Source of the DNA: Spirosoma arboris
GTDB taxonomy: Bacteria > Bacteroidota > Bacteroidia > Cytophagales > Spirosomataceae
Direction of reading: 5' to 3'
Assembly (NCBI RefSeq): GCF_009754945.1
Contig: NZ_WPIN01000005.1
Span: 310,001 to 374,000, forward strand
Length of the DNA stretch: 64,000 nt
The position numbers and the translations under genes are program-made. How positions within the stretch are numbered: the stretch's first letter is position 1; each line of letters opens with the position of its first letter. The notes beneath the pieces were generated by a model. The model did not search any database. It was not told the DNA's origin and was given only the letters and a program-made list of their open reading frames with translations. Shown here one piece after another: positions 7,451-15,808 of the stretch.

Positions 7451-9187
7451 TTAATAACCAGGGTTTTGAGCCAAAACGCTCTTGCCCTGAGAGTCAATCT
7501 GCTGCTGAGGAATCGGTTGGTATTCATCCTTACCGGCAGTAAACTTAGCGCCTGTGTAACCTACAGGTAGCAATTTGCTTTCGTAAGCGATGAACGCATT
7601 CAACACCGTCGAGGCCGTGCCCCAACGAACCAGATCATAGAACCGGTGACCTTCACCCGATAACTCCAACTTCCGCTCAAACTGAACAGCTGTCCGAGCC
7701 GAAGCTTTGTCCGCAAATGCGGTGTACAGACCAATCTGGTAGTTAGCCGCATTGGCGCCAGCCGCCGTCTTCACATAAGCTGTCCCTTTAGCCCGACTAC
7801 GAATCATGTTCACATAACTCAACGCCGTGGCTAAACTACCCACCTCCACTTCACACTCAGCGGCCATTAGCAACACATCCGCATACCGAATGATGTTGTA
7901 GTTGATGGCTGAATACCCATCCGTCCACGAGCTTCCATCGGTCAACGATTTGTCCTGCGATTTGTAGAACACAAACTTGATGGGCGAATAAGGACCGGCA
8001 AAGGTCTGGTCACGAATCCAGTCCAGACCTGGGTGCACCTGCCAATCCAGGTAAGGAATACCCCGACGACCCACTGACCAATCCAAACGAGGATCTACAG
8101 GACCAGCGTCCGGCGTAAAAGGAGCACTCGACGCAATACCTTCATCGGTTTTCAACTGATTAGCGCCCACATTGTATGAGCCATCTAGCAAAGGCAATCC
8201 ATTGGCATCCACCCGGAACGAGTTAGCTAACTCGAAGCTAGGGGCGAAGAATCCGCAGCAACCCGCCGGACCGTTCGAACCCGTGTTGTAGGGGAAGTTC
8301 AGTACCAGATCCGGGTTGGCATTATCAGAGCTACCCGTGTTGGCTGCTGCCTGAATGGCGAAGACCGACTCCGAGCTGTTGTCCTTGGCGGCATTGAAGT
8401 TATCCTGGAAGTTGGTCACTAGCGCATACTTCTTGCCATCAGAGGTAACCCCACTGGCGATAACCTGATCGAAGAGGGCTTTAGCTTCGGTATACTTCTT
8501 CTCGTAGAGATACGTCTTGGCCAAATAGGCGGTAGCTCCCCATTTGTTGGCCCGCCCTACGGCACCCTGAGCAACCGGTAGATTATCGACAGCATATTTG
8601 AAATCAGCCTCAATGTTTGGCCAGATGTCAGCGCTATTGGGTACAGCTTCGATGCCCGTGCCGTAATCTTTGGTTTCGTCCACGTAAGGCACCATGTTGA
8701 AATTACGCTTCAACTCGAAGTAGTAGTGAGCACGCAGGAAGCGAGCCTCTCCCGAGATGCGGGCTTTGTCAGCAGCCGTAACATCGGAACCTGCTGTAGC
8801 CAGTGAGCGCAGGGTCGAGTTACACCGGGCAATACCTTCATACATGGCTTGCCATTTCGCATTTGCTTCCCCGCTGGTAGCCAGAATCTGGTAGGTCTGA
8901 TAAGGGGTCAAGGCGTTAAAGTCCCCGGAGTTGGAGCCTTTGTTGGCTTCTCCACCGGAGATACTTCCCCGTACCCAGTTGAAGGAACTGGCAGATTGGG
9001 AAAATCCACGGGCGTTGAGCTGGGCATAAGCCCCAATCAGGAGTCCGTCGAGTCCGGCTTTGGAGGTTAACTGAGCTCCTGATAACTGGCCGGTGGCCGG
9101 TACATCAAGGAATTTGTCCTGACAAGCGAAGGTCACCATGACCAGCATTGCGGTGGCCAGACTTCCCTTGGTTATATATTTTTTCAT
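7451..9187 (-). CDS. SusD/RagB family nutrient-binding lipoprotein
   Basis: 578 residues with a lipoprotein signal peptide (lipobox TFAC, then QDKFLDVPATGQLS). SusD landmarks are the N-terminal TPR-like helices with EARFLRAHYYFELKRNFNMVPYVDE, the NIIRYADVLLMAAECEVEVG motif and the C-terminal RKLELSGEGHRFYDLVRWG and QNPGY ending. SusD lipoproteins form the lid over a SusC channel at the outer membrane and bind the ligand for import. The susC gene is 87 bp upstream on the same strand. No carbohydrate-active enzyme is adjacent, so the substrate is unknown. Confidence 0.95.
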   Translation of the reverse strand: MKKYITKGSLATAMLVMVTFACQDKFLDVPATGQLSGAQLTSKAGLDGLLIGAYAQLNARGFSQSASSFNWVRGSISGGEANKGSNSGDFNALTPYQTYQILATSGEANAKWQAMYEGIARCNSTLRSLATAGSDVTAADKARISGEARFLRAHYYFELKRNFNMVPYVDETKDYGTGIEAVPNSADIWPNIEADFKYAVDNLPVAQGAVGRANKWGATAYLAKTYLYEKKYTEAKALFDQVIASGVTSDGKKYALVTNFQDNFNAAKDNSSESVFAIQAAANTGSSDNANPDLVLNFPYNTGSNGPAGCCGFFAPSFELANSFRVDANGLPLLDGSYNVGANQLKTDEGIASSAPFTPDAGPVDPRLDWSVGRRGIPYLDWQVHPGLDWIRDQTFAGPYSPIKFVFYKSQDKSLTDGSSWTDGYSAINYNIIRYADVLLMAAECEVEVGSLATALSYVNMIRSRAKGTAYVKTAAGANAANYQIGLYTAFADKASARTAVQFERKLELSGEGHRFYDLVRWGTASTVLNAFIAYESKLLPVGYTGAKFTAGKDEYQPIPQQQIDSQGKSVLAQNPGY

Positions 9188-9221
9188 CGTGCGATTTGTA
9201 AGATGAGTTTGTGTTTATACA

Positions 9222-9257
9222 ACAGGTTGTTGAATTCAATTACACTCCACAACCTGT
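9222..9257 (-). promoter_or_regulatory. Intercistronic hairpin between susC and susD
   Basis: ACAGGTTGT (9222-9230) pairs with ACAACCTGT (9249-9257) around an 18-nt loop. It sits in the 87-bp gap between susC and susD and has no U-tract, so it is more likely an mRNA-processing or stability element than a full terminator. Its effect on the SusC to SusD ratio is inference. Confidence 0.4.
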
Positions 9258-9274
9258 CGTTAGTATCGAATAAA

Positions 9275-12200
9275 TTAGAAACCAAAGCTTAAGCCTACGT
9301 TGTAGCCCCGTTGTACAGGGTAGTTACCAATGTCGATCCCGAAGTTCTGGTCAGCCGAGCCTCCTACACCTGGATCTAAGCCCGAGTATTTGGTGATGGT
9401 GAACAGGTTAGTCGCGGATACCGATAACCGCAAGCGACTCAGGTTCACTTTATTCAGAACCACCGCTGGGAAAGTGTAACCTAAGTTCAGATACTGCATC
9501 CGAGCGTATGAGCCGTTCTCTACGTAGTACGAGTTCGCTTGGGTGTTGGTACTGAAGTTAGATGCACTTTCGAAAATGGGAACGGTCGTATTCGTGTGAG
9601 TGGGCAACCAAGAGTCTTTCACTCGACCGCTGACAGCCGCACCTGTGAAGGATGGGTAGAAATCGGTGAACCAACGCTGGTTGTTGAAAATCTTGTTGCC
9701 CAGCGATGCATACAGGTTGGTGTTCAAATCGAACCCTTTGTACTTCAGTGTCAGGGTGATACTACCCGTGAATTTCGGAATTGGGTTACCCAGGAACTGA
9801 CGGTCATCATCATTGATCTTGCCATCGCCATTGGTGTCAGCATAGCGGAAACGACCTGGAGCTGCTCCATCCTGCGTTGGCGCAGCGGCCACTTCTTCCT
9901 TACTGTTGAACAGACCGATTACTTTGTAACCGTAGAAGGAAGATAGCGCATAGCCAGGCTGGTTGCGAACCACGTTGGTGCTCAAACGAGTACCACCCGC
10001 TGTGAAGTAAGGAACTGATGGGTCAATCGCGGTGATTTTGTTGCTTAAGAAACTGGCAATACCCGTTACTTCATAAGTCAGATCGCCCGAGATAGTTCCC
10101 CGGTTGGTCACCAAAATGTCGATCCCTTTGTTGCTCATACTCGCTACGTTCTTGTAGGGAGCACTCGAACGAACACCGACTACGCCGGGCAACGTCAACG
10201 GATACAACAGGTCTTTGGTGTCTTTCTGCCACAAATCGAGTACGACTTCTAACTTGTTATTGAAAAACGATCCATCAATACCGATGTTGGAGGTGATACT
10301 GGATTCCCATTTAGCCGCTGGGTTCCCAATCTGACTCCGGTAGAAACCAGAGGCAATCGAGCCGTTGGTACCAGCAATGTCATACCCCTGACCAGCTCCA
10401 CCGCCATAAAGGTTATATTGGTTGGTGGCACTCAGGTAGTTGGAGTTCCCCATGATCCCATAGCCACCCCGTACTTTCAAATCCGACACCCAGGGCAGAT
10501 TCTTCATGAACTCTTCGGACGACAAGCGCCAGGCAGCTGACACGGCTGGGAACACCCCGTAGCGGTTGCTAGCAGCAAACTGCGAGGAACCATCGCGCCG
10601 GATAACGCCGGTCAGGATGTACTTATCGTTGTAGGTATAGCGAGCCTGAGCAAACAAGGAATAGAATTTATTCCCGAGATAATAGTTACTGCCTACCTGA
10701 CGAGTAGCACCTGGCGTGGTCGTGTTGATCGTTACATAGTTAGGGTCAGTTGAGAATGGATTCTGACCCGAACCACTGATGTTACGACCTAAACCATTGT
10801 TCAAAGCTTCGATACCACCTAAGGCAAACACATCATGACGACCGAATTTCTGCTTGAAGGTAGCCGTGTTGGTAAAGGTCCAGGCTAAGCCATAACCAGA
10901 ACCTTCACTGTAGGTATAAGTCGTGTTGTTCTCCGAGTTTTCGTACTGGACCCGACCGTAGCTGTTATAGTAATTGGTAAAATAAGTACCTCCAATGCTA
11001 CTACGCAGAGTTAAAGATGGGATGACATCGTACTCTAAATACGCATTACCAAAGCCGTAGATGTTGAAGTTACCGTTGTTGGCGTTAGCCGTCCGGTCAG
11101 CAACTGCATTGTGAGGGTTGTTAAAGCCAGGAGCCGCTGTACCCGCATACCCACCGAAGGAGTTATAAATCGGGATAATTGGAGGTGTACGGAAAGCCGT
11201 CAAGACCTCATTTTCATCCGAAGAAGAACTCGAGTTGTTATTGGTTGCGTTACCAAGCTGGTTCCCTACGCCACCCAAAACACCCTTATTAGAGATGTAA
11301 GCCAGTTGGAAATTCTCACCAAACCGAAGTTTCTTGGTGATATCAAACTCGGTGTTAGCACGAAGAGTATAACGTGAGAAATCGTTGAAGATAACAATAC
11401 CCGCTTGTTTCTGCATCGCCAGACTAACGTAAAAACGGCTGGATTCGGTACCACCCGAGAAACCGAGTGAGTGCCGCATCATAGGAGCTACCCGAGTAAT
11501 GGCGCCGTACCAGTCGGTACCTGCCTTGTTCGCGGGAATGACGTTGTAGATCGCACCGTTCGCGGGGTTCACATTGTACTTGGCCGCTTCTGCCGTTAAA
11601 TCGACCTGCGAAGCTGCCAAACCTGACCGGCTACCAACTAGCAGATAATCAGGCAGAACTGGGGTTAAACCTGAGCCATATTGGCCACCGGCAATACCCG
11701 CAAAGCTCGTCGCATCAGGGGTTGTGCCTGCCTGATAAAGGTCGTTTTTACGCGCCTGCCAGGTCCAATCAGCCTGCTCCTGTGGATTCAGAATAGGCAG
11801 GCTTTTGCCTGGATCGGTAGCCCCAAACAGACCATCGTAGCTAACACTTAATTTCTGAGCCCGACGCTGTCCTTTCTTGGTGGTCAACACGATCACCCCC
11901 GAAGCAGCCCGCGCTCCATAAATCGAAGCCGAGGCCGCATCTTTCAGTACGGTGGTGCTTTCAATGTCATCCGGAGAAATGTACTGGATGTTCTGGGTTG
12001 GCACCCCATCAACCACATACAACGGCTGGTTACCCCCGAAGGAACCAAAGCCCCGAACCCGAACCTGACTAGAGGTACCAGGTTGTCCGTTGGTGATAAC
12101 GGTTACCCCGGCTACGCGACCCTGTAATTGCTGTTCCACGTTAGCCGAAGGAACCACTTTTAACTGGGCCGGTTTGACGGTCGAAACCGCTCCGGTTACA

Positions 12201-12565
12201 TCCCGGCGATTTTCGGTGGAGTACCCCGTTACGACCACTTCACTCAAAGCAGTCGCGTCATCCTCGAGCGTCACATTGACGTTAGTTTGATTACCTACGG
12301 CAACCTCCTGAGTTTTAGTACCAATAGCCGAAATTACTAGCACTGGATTAGTGCCTCGTACCGTAATTTTAAAGTTACCACTGGCATCACTTGATGTACC
12401 GGTTTGTGTACCTTTCAGTACAATGTTGGCACCTGGAACCGGTCCATCATTACCGGTAATTTTTCCCGTCACCTGACGGTCTTGGGCGGACGCTTTTAAG
12501 CTTCCCAGCAGTAGAACTGCACCCAAAAAAGCGGTCTGCAGAAACCTGTAGAACGTTGCTTTCAT
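9275..12565 (-). CDS. SusC/RagA family TonB-linked outer membrane protein
   Basis: About 1096 residues from the ATG at 12565 (MKATFYRFLQTAFLGAVLL... signal peptide ending ASAQ); an upstream in-frame ATG at 12631 would put 22 residues before the signal peptide and is rejected. After the signal come a carboxypeptidase-regulatory-like domain (VTGKITGNDGPVPGANIVLKG), then the plug (VEQQLQGRVAGV, PLYVVDGVP, DIESTTVLKDAASASIYGARAASGVI), which is the SusC signature, then a long beta-barrel ending in GLSFGF with a terminal aromatic residue. It forms the TonB-driven import channel with the SusD lid encoded downstream. The substrate is unknown. The upstream LytS/LytTR pair is a possible controller. Confidence 0.95.
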   Translation of the reverse strand: MKATFYRFLQTAFLGAVLLLGSLKASAQDRQVTGKITGNDGPVPGANIVLKGTQTGTSSDASGNFKITVRGTNPVLVISAIGTKTQEVAVGNQTNVNVTLEDDATALSEVVVTGYSTENRRDVTGAVSTVKPAQLKVVPSANVEQQLQGRVAGVTVITNGQPGTSSQVRVRGFGSFGGNQPLYVVDGVPTQNIQYISPDDIESTTVLKDAASASIYGARAASGVIVLTTKKGQRRAQKLSVSYDGLFGATDPGKSLPILNPQEQADWTWQARKNDLYQAGTTPDATSFAGIAGGQYGSGLTPVLPDYLLVGSRSGLAASQVDLTAEAAKYNVNPANGAIYNVIPANKAGTDWYGAITRVAPMMRHSLGFSGGTESSRFYVSLAMQKQAGIVIFNDFSRYTLRANTEFDITKKLRFGENFQLAYISNKGVLGGVGNQLGNATNNNSSSSSDENEVLTAFRTPPIIPIYNSFGGYAGTAAPGFNNPHNAVADRTANANNGNFNIYGFGNAYLEYDVIPSLTLRSSIGGTYFTNYYNSYGRVQYENSENNTTYTYSEGSGYGLAWTFTNTATFKQKFGRHDVFALGGIEALNNGLGRNISGSGQNPFSTDPNYVTINTTTPGATRQVGSNYYLGNKFYSLFAQARYTYNDKYILTGVIRRDGSSQFAASNRYGVFPAVSAAWRLSSEEFMKNLPWVSDLKVRGGYGIMGNSNYLSATNQYNLYGGGAGQGYDIAGTNGSIASGFYRSQIGNPAAKWESSITSNIGIDGSFFNNKLEVVLDLWQKDTKDLLYPLTLPGVVGVRSSAPYKNVASMSNKGIDILVTNRGTISGDLTYEVTGIASFLSNKITAIDPSVPYFTAGGTRLSTNVVRNQPGYALSSFYGYKVIGLFNSKEEVAAAPTQDGAAPGRFRYADTNGDGKINDDDRQFLGNPIPKFTGSITLTLKYKGFDLNTNLYASLGNKIFNNQRWFTDFYPSFTGAAVSGRVKDSWLPTHTNTTVPIFESASNFSTNTQANSYYVENGSYARMQYLNLGYTFPAVVLNKVNLSRLRLSVSATNLFTITKYSGLDPGVGGSADQNFGIDIGNYPVQRGYNVGLSFGF

Positions 12566-13105
12566 GAAGATTAGGTTGGTTTTAAAAATGAGTAAACACC
12601 TCAATATTATGGGACAGAAATTATATTTCAAAAAGATCTATAAATAGTACTAATGATAATTCTCTAAAAATAAAAACAGTTATAAAAAAAGTTAAAAATT
12701 AATATACTATATTCACTGATTATCAATATATTATACCTTAAATTATGTTAATTAAATTATCTTTTTTTAAATAAATTAAATTTTAATTAACGAAAATACT
12801 TTTGTCCTATTTTTTAATAAAAAAAGACCGTAAAAATCAATTTTTCCCAAAATGGAATTAATTGATTTTTACGGTCTTTTTTTATTAAAAAATAAAGTTT
12901 CTTAGCTAAAATTAAGTGTTAATACTCAAGTAAATTACTCAGGATCTACTAAAAAAGAAGTACGTTTGACTTTTAATAATCCCGGCACTAAAAAAGAAAA
13001 CTACTATATCTTCCCAGTTGGAATTTTGATAGTAAAAACGAGCAAAATCTGACCGTTCTTAGAGCCTTGGGATAACGTGAGAAGTTGCAGAAAAGACGGC
13101 TGAAT
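12566..13105. other. AT-rich promoter region of susC, 540 bp without a gene
   Basis: This stretch holds the very AT-rich leader of susC (12620-12800), the 35-bp inverted repeat at 12808-12894 and then about 200 bp with no recognisable feature up to the end of the small gene at 13106. No credible reading frame or RNA was recognised. Confidence 0.6.
12808..12894. terminator. 35-bp perfect inverted repeat, strong terminator
   Basis: The arms 12808-12842 and 12860-12894 are perfectly complementary over 35 bp around a 17-nt loop. The arms carry AAAAAAAGACCG/CGGTCTTTTTTT, so each strand ends the G/C part of the stem with a T-run. It follows the small leftward gene at 13106-13351 and precedes the susC promoter, so it probably insulates the susC unit. 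Confidence 0.85.
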
Positions 13106-13351
13106 CTAATTCGTTTCCTTATTTCCAGGAAAGCAACGCTGACAATAAACGGGTTCTACTCCTAGTCCCTGGCTGATTCCCTGAGCAGCTTCAAGAGCAA
13201 GCTCAAAACTTGAATAGCCTCCCCGCCAACGGCCCGTTAAGTAGCCAAGTTTTTTGGACTGCATACCTTTACCGTTATTACAAAAGCGGCAGTTTCCTAC
13301 ATGTAGCGTTACTTTCGGATTGCGGAAATACGCATAGAAATAATAATTCAT
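13106..13351 (-). CDS. Small four-cysteine (zinc-knuckle-like) protein, unknown function
   Basis: About 81 residues from the ATG at 13351 (MNYYFYAYFRNPKVTLHVGNC); a longer frame to 13417 is open but its extra 22 residues look unrelated. The core is a CRFCNN pair (GNCRFCNNGKG) and a CQRC pair near the C-terminus, which could hold one metal ion. Between them is WRGGYSSFELALEAAQ, a short strand-helix. I recognise this layout (H-x-G-x-C-x-x-C-N-N-G-x-G ... Y-x-S ... A-x-x-A ... C-x-x-C) as a recurrent small Cytophagales protein, but know no function. It lies alone downstream of a LytTR regulator. Confidence 0.65.
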   Translation of the reverse strand: MNYYFYAYFRNPKVTLHVGNCRFCNNGKGMQSKKLGYLTGRWRGGYSSFELALEAAQGISQGLGVEPVYCQRCFPGNKETN

Positions 13352-13590
13352 AACCCTATAGTCATTTGAGTATATCGTTGAGAGATACTGATGACAGATA
13401 GAACAATAGCCTATCAACCGTCATACACGTTTATCCATTCTTCAGAAAACCAAATGGAAAGCGTCACTAAGTTTGCCAGTCGATTATCGAAGACGAAAAA
13501 AAAAATGACTGATGACAGGTTTAATGGGTTGAATTAGGGGTTTTGGCAGTTGAAACCAATAGGCAATGAGAAAGAAGTGGTACTTACGGC

Positions 13591-14361
13591 TTACCGTCCT
13601 AGCCAGTCTTTAAATTCAGTAACTCGTTCAACACTGACAAAGACTTCCTGTCGCGCCACGGGTTGAAGTTCGACTTTAAGCTTACTACCCGAATACGTAT
13701 GAACAGACTGAATGGCAGAAATTGCCACTAGAAATGAGCGATTAACCCGAAAAAATTGCCCAGGGTCAAGCAATTGTCCCAACTTATCCAGACTATAATC
13801 AATTGATATCGGCGATCCACCTTGGGGCATCAAATAAGTCGCTTTGTTCTCAAAAAAGAAGTAAGCTATAGCATCGGTTTGAATACTCCGTAGTTTGGGG
13901 CCAACACTAATCATAAATCGGTCGCGATAGGCAGGTGGGCTCCATCGCTTTATCAATTGGTCCATAACATGTTCCTCTGGAATCGATTCAGCAGGTGCCT
14001 GACGTACCAATTTGAATTTATTTAAGGCTGCTGTCAGCTCATCGATTTCAATAGGCTTAAGCAGGTAGTCAATGCTATTTGCTTTAAACGCCTGCAACGC
14101 ATGATTATCATGAGCAGTCGTAAAAATGATTGGAATGGTCAGATTGAGTTGCTCAATAAGGCTGAATCCCAAATCGTCTTCCAGAAAAATATCCAGAAAA
14201 ATCAGGTCTGGCTGAATTGGTGGTGAGGATTTGAACCAATTGACCGACTTGGCCACAGATGGCAGATGAGCCAACACCTGAATAGCAGGATCATACTCAC
14301 CCAGCAAAGTAGTGAGCCGATGAGCCGTCAATGATTCATCTTCAATTATTAATACGTTCAT
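13591..14361 (-). CDS. LytTR-family response regulator
   Basis: 256 residues: a CheY-like receiver (phospho-acceptor D57 in PDLIFLDIFLED; acidic pocket EDES at residues 7-10; conserved K in YLLKPIEIDEL) followed by a LytTR DNA-binding domain (about 150-256, with FFFENKATYLMP and FFRVNRSFLVAISAIQSVHTYSGSKLKVEL). Such regulators bind direct repeats upstream of few, often neighbouring, genes. It is transcribed after its kinase with a 5-bp gap. Confidence 0.92.
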   Translation of the reverse strand: MNVLIIEDESLTAHRLTTLLGEYDPAIQVLAHLPSVAKSVNWFKSSPPIQPDLIFLDIFLEDDLGFSLIEQLNLTIPIIFTTAHDNHALQAFKANSIDYLLKPIEIDELTAALNKFKLVRQAPAESIPEEHVMDQLIKRWSPPAYRDRFMISVGPKLRSIQTDAIAYFFFENKATYLMPQGGSPISIDYSLDKLGQLLDPGQFFRVNRSFLVAISAIQSVHTYSGSKLKVELQPVARQEVFVSVERVTEFKDWLGR

Positions 14362-14366
14362 AACGT

Positions 14367-15476
14367 CTAGAGCAGTGGAATTTTAACCATAAACATGCCA
14401 TTCTGATCGCCAAACCAAACAGGGCGCGAAGTAAGTAATCGATAACGATCTGTAATATTTTTTAAACCCAAGCCTGTTGAAACCTCTTTCTGGGGTCGAA
14501 GGCGTATGAGGTTGGTGATCAATAAATAATCACCTTCCGTTTTAATAATTACCTGTAAGGGTTCTTCGCTTGACATCTGATTGTGTTTTACCACATTCTC
14601 AATCAGTAACTGTAAAGTCAATGGGGCAATACTGTACTTAGTAGCTGTTCCCGAAGATACATCCGTGGTAATTTTCAACTTTTCGCCAAAGCGAATATGA
14701 AGCAGAAACGTATAGGCATTCGTAAAGGTTAGCTCATCATGAAGTTTGATATAATTCGTTTCACGCTGTTCTAATATATAGCGAAATGCCTTGGCGAGCT
14801 GCCCAACAAATTGAATGGAGAGTTTAGGATTAGGCTCAATTAAAGAAGAAAGAATACTAAGGCTATTGAACAGAAAATGAGGATTAACCTGATTTTTAAG
14901 GGCCATAAACTGAGCTTGGGTAGCTTCCTGTTTAAGTTGCTCTGCCTTGACCCGTATGTCCTCCAATCGTTTGTAACCTCTGCGATTAGCAGCCAAATAG
15001 AAAGCTGACAACATGGCCATGATCGTTAGCCCATTGTCATATTTTCGACGCTGATTACGCTCCTCAGCATTAAGATACGGGGCCGTAATACGGGCTGGTT
15101 GTGAAAAATGGAAACGTTCTACCCCCGCCATTGTTACCCACATCCGGTGAAAGGCCATATTAAATAAGGCAGCTAATGCACCAGCCACTACTAAAGTAGC
15201 CAGCTGAGCGGGTAAGTCAAACTCAATAAGAAATTCCCTATTCATCTTACTAAAGAATCGCTGCTGAATCCAATCCGTAACCGTCAGCCAGAGTCCGAAG
15301 AAGAGAATTGTGACAATAATTTCCATGATCCATAAAGGCCATACTCGTTGTACCAGTTCAATCGAGAAATGATTGATATGCACATACAGTCGAATTGGCC
15401 AATAGATAGCGAAAATAGTTGCAGCGAGCTGCCATTTTTGCCGATATGTCAGTTGGCTCTCTGTCTTTTTCTCCAT
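14367..15476 (-). CDS. LytS-type sensor histidine kinase
   Basis: 369 residues from the ATG at 15476 (MEKKTESQLTYRQKW). About four membrane helices occupy the first half (for example the stretch LVVAGALAALFNMAF). A short coiled coil then leads to the His_kinase domain with the phospho-acceptor motif NQVNPHFLFNSLSILSSLIEPNP, then IAPLTLQLLIENVVKHN and STGLGLKNITDRYRLL of the HATPase_c part. It has no extracytoplasmic sensor of size, so the signal is probably in or near the membrane. It forms an operon with the LytTR regulator downstream. Confidence 0.92.
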   Translation of the reverse strand: MEKKTESQLTYRQKWQLAATIFAIYWPIRLYVHINHFSIELVQRVWPLWIMEIIVTILFFGLWLTVTDWIQQRFFSKMNREFLIEFDLPAQLATLVVAGALAALFNMAFHRMWVTMAGVERFHFSQPARITAPYLNAEERNQRRKYDNGLTIMAMLSAFYLAANRRGYKRLEDIRVKAEQLKQEATQAQFMALKNQVNPHFLFNSLSILSSLIEPNPKLSIQFVGQLAKAFRYILEQRETNYIKLHDELTFTNAYTFLLHIRFGEKLKITTDVSSGTATKYSIAPLTLQLLIENVVKHNQMSSEEPLQVIIKTEGDYLLITNLIRLRPQKEVSTGLGLKNITDRYRLLTSRPVWFGDQNGMFMVKIPLL

Positions 15477-15727
15477 GTTTGAAGAAGCTAAACCAGTATA
15501 GTATCCCTTTTTCGAATAAATAAGTAGCACCGAGACGATCTAACGTCTTACTTCTGAGGCCCTAGCGTTCGCCAAACTTACTCATCCTATCTGGCAAATG
15601 TTTCTTCTAGTACAGCAAGGAACGAATTTTTAATGTCGCTATAACTGCCAGACCAGCTACAGCGCCAATCAATTGGTTGTGACCCTGTGACAGTTCACCC
15701 AGGGCTTTTTCCGTTTCAAGAGATTTG

Positions 15728-15742
15728 TACCGGGGCCCGGTA
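15728..15742. promoter_or_regulatory. Perfect 15-bp palindrome upstream of the PKD lipoprotein
   Basis: TACCGGG-G-CCCGGTA, 67 bp before the ATG at 15809, in the 332-bp divergent gap between the kinase and the lipoprotein gene. The GC-rich perfect dyad stands out in this stretch and may be an operator. No regulator can be named. The rest of the gap shows nothing recognisable. Confidence 0.35.
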
Positions 15743-15808
15743 AAGACGACTCCTACTTTTGGACTGTTAAACCAAAACATTCCGCTACAACGGACTTCCT
15801 CTTTTTAT

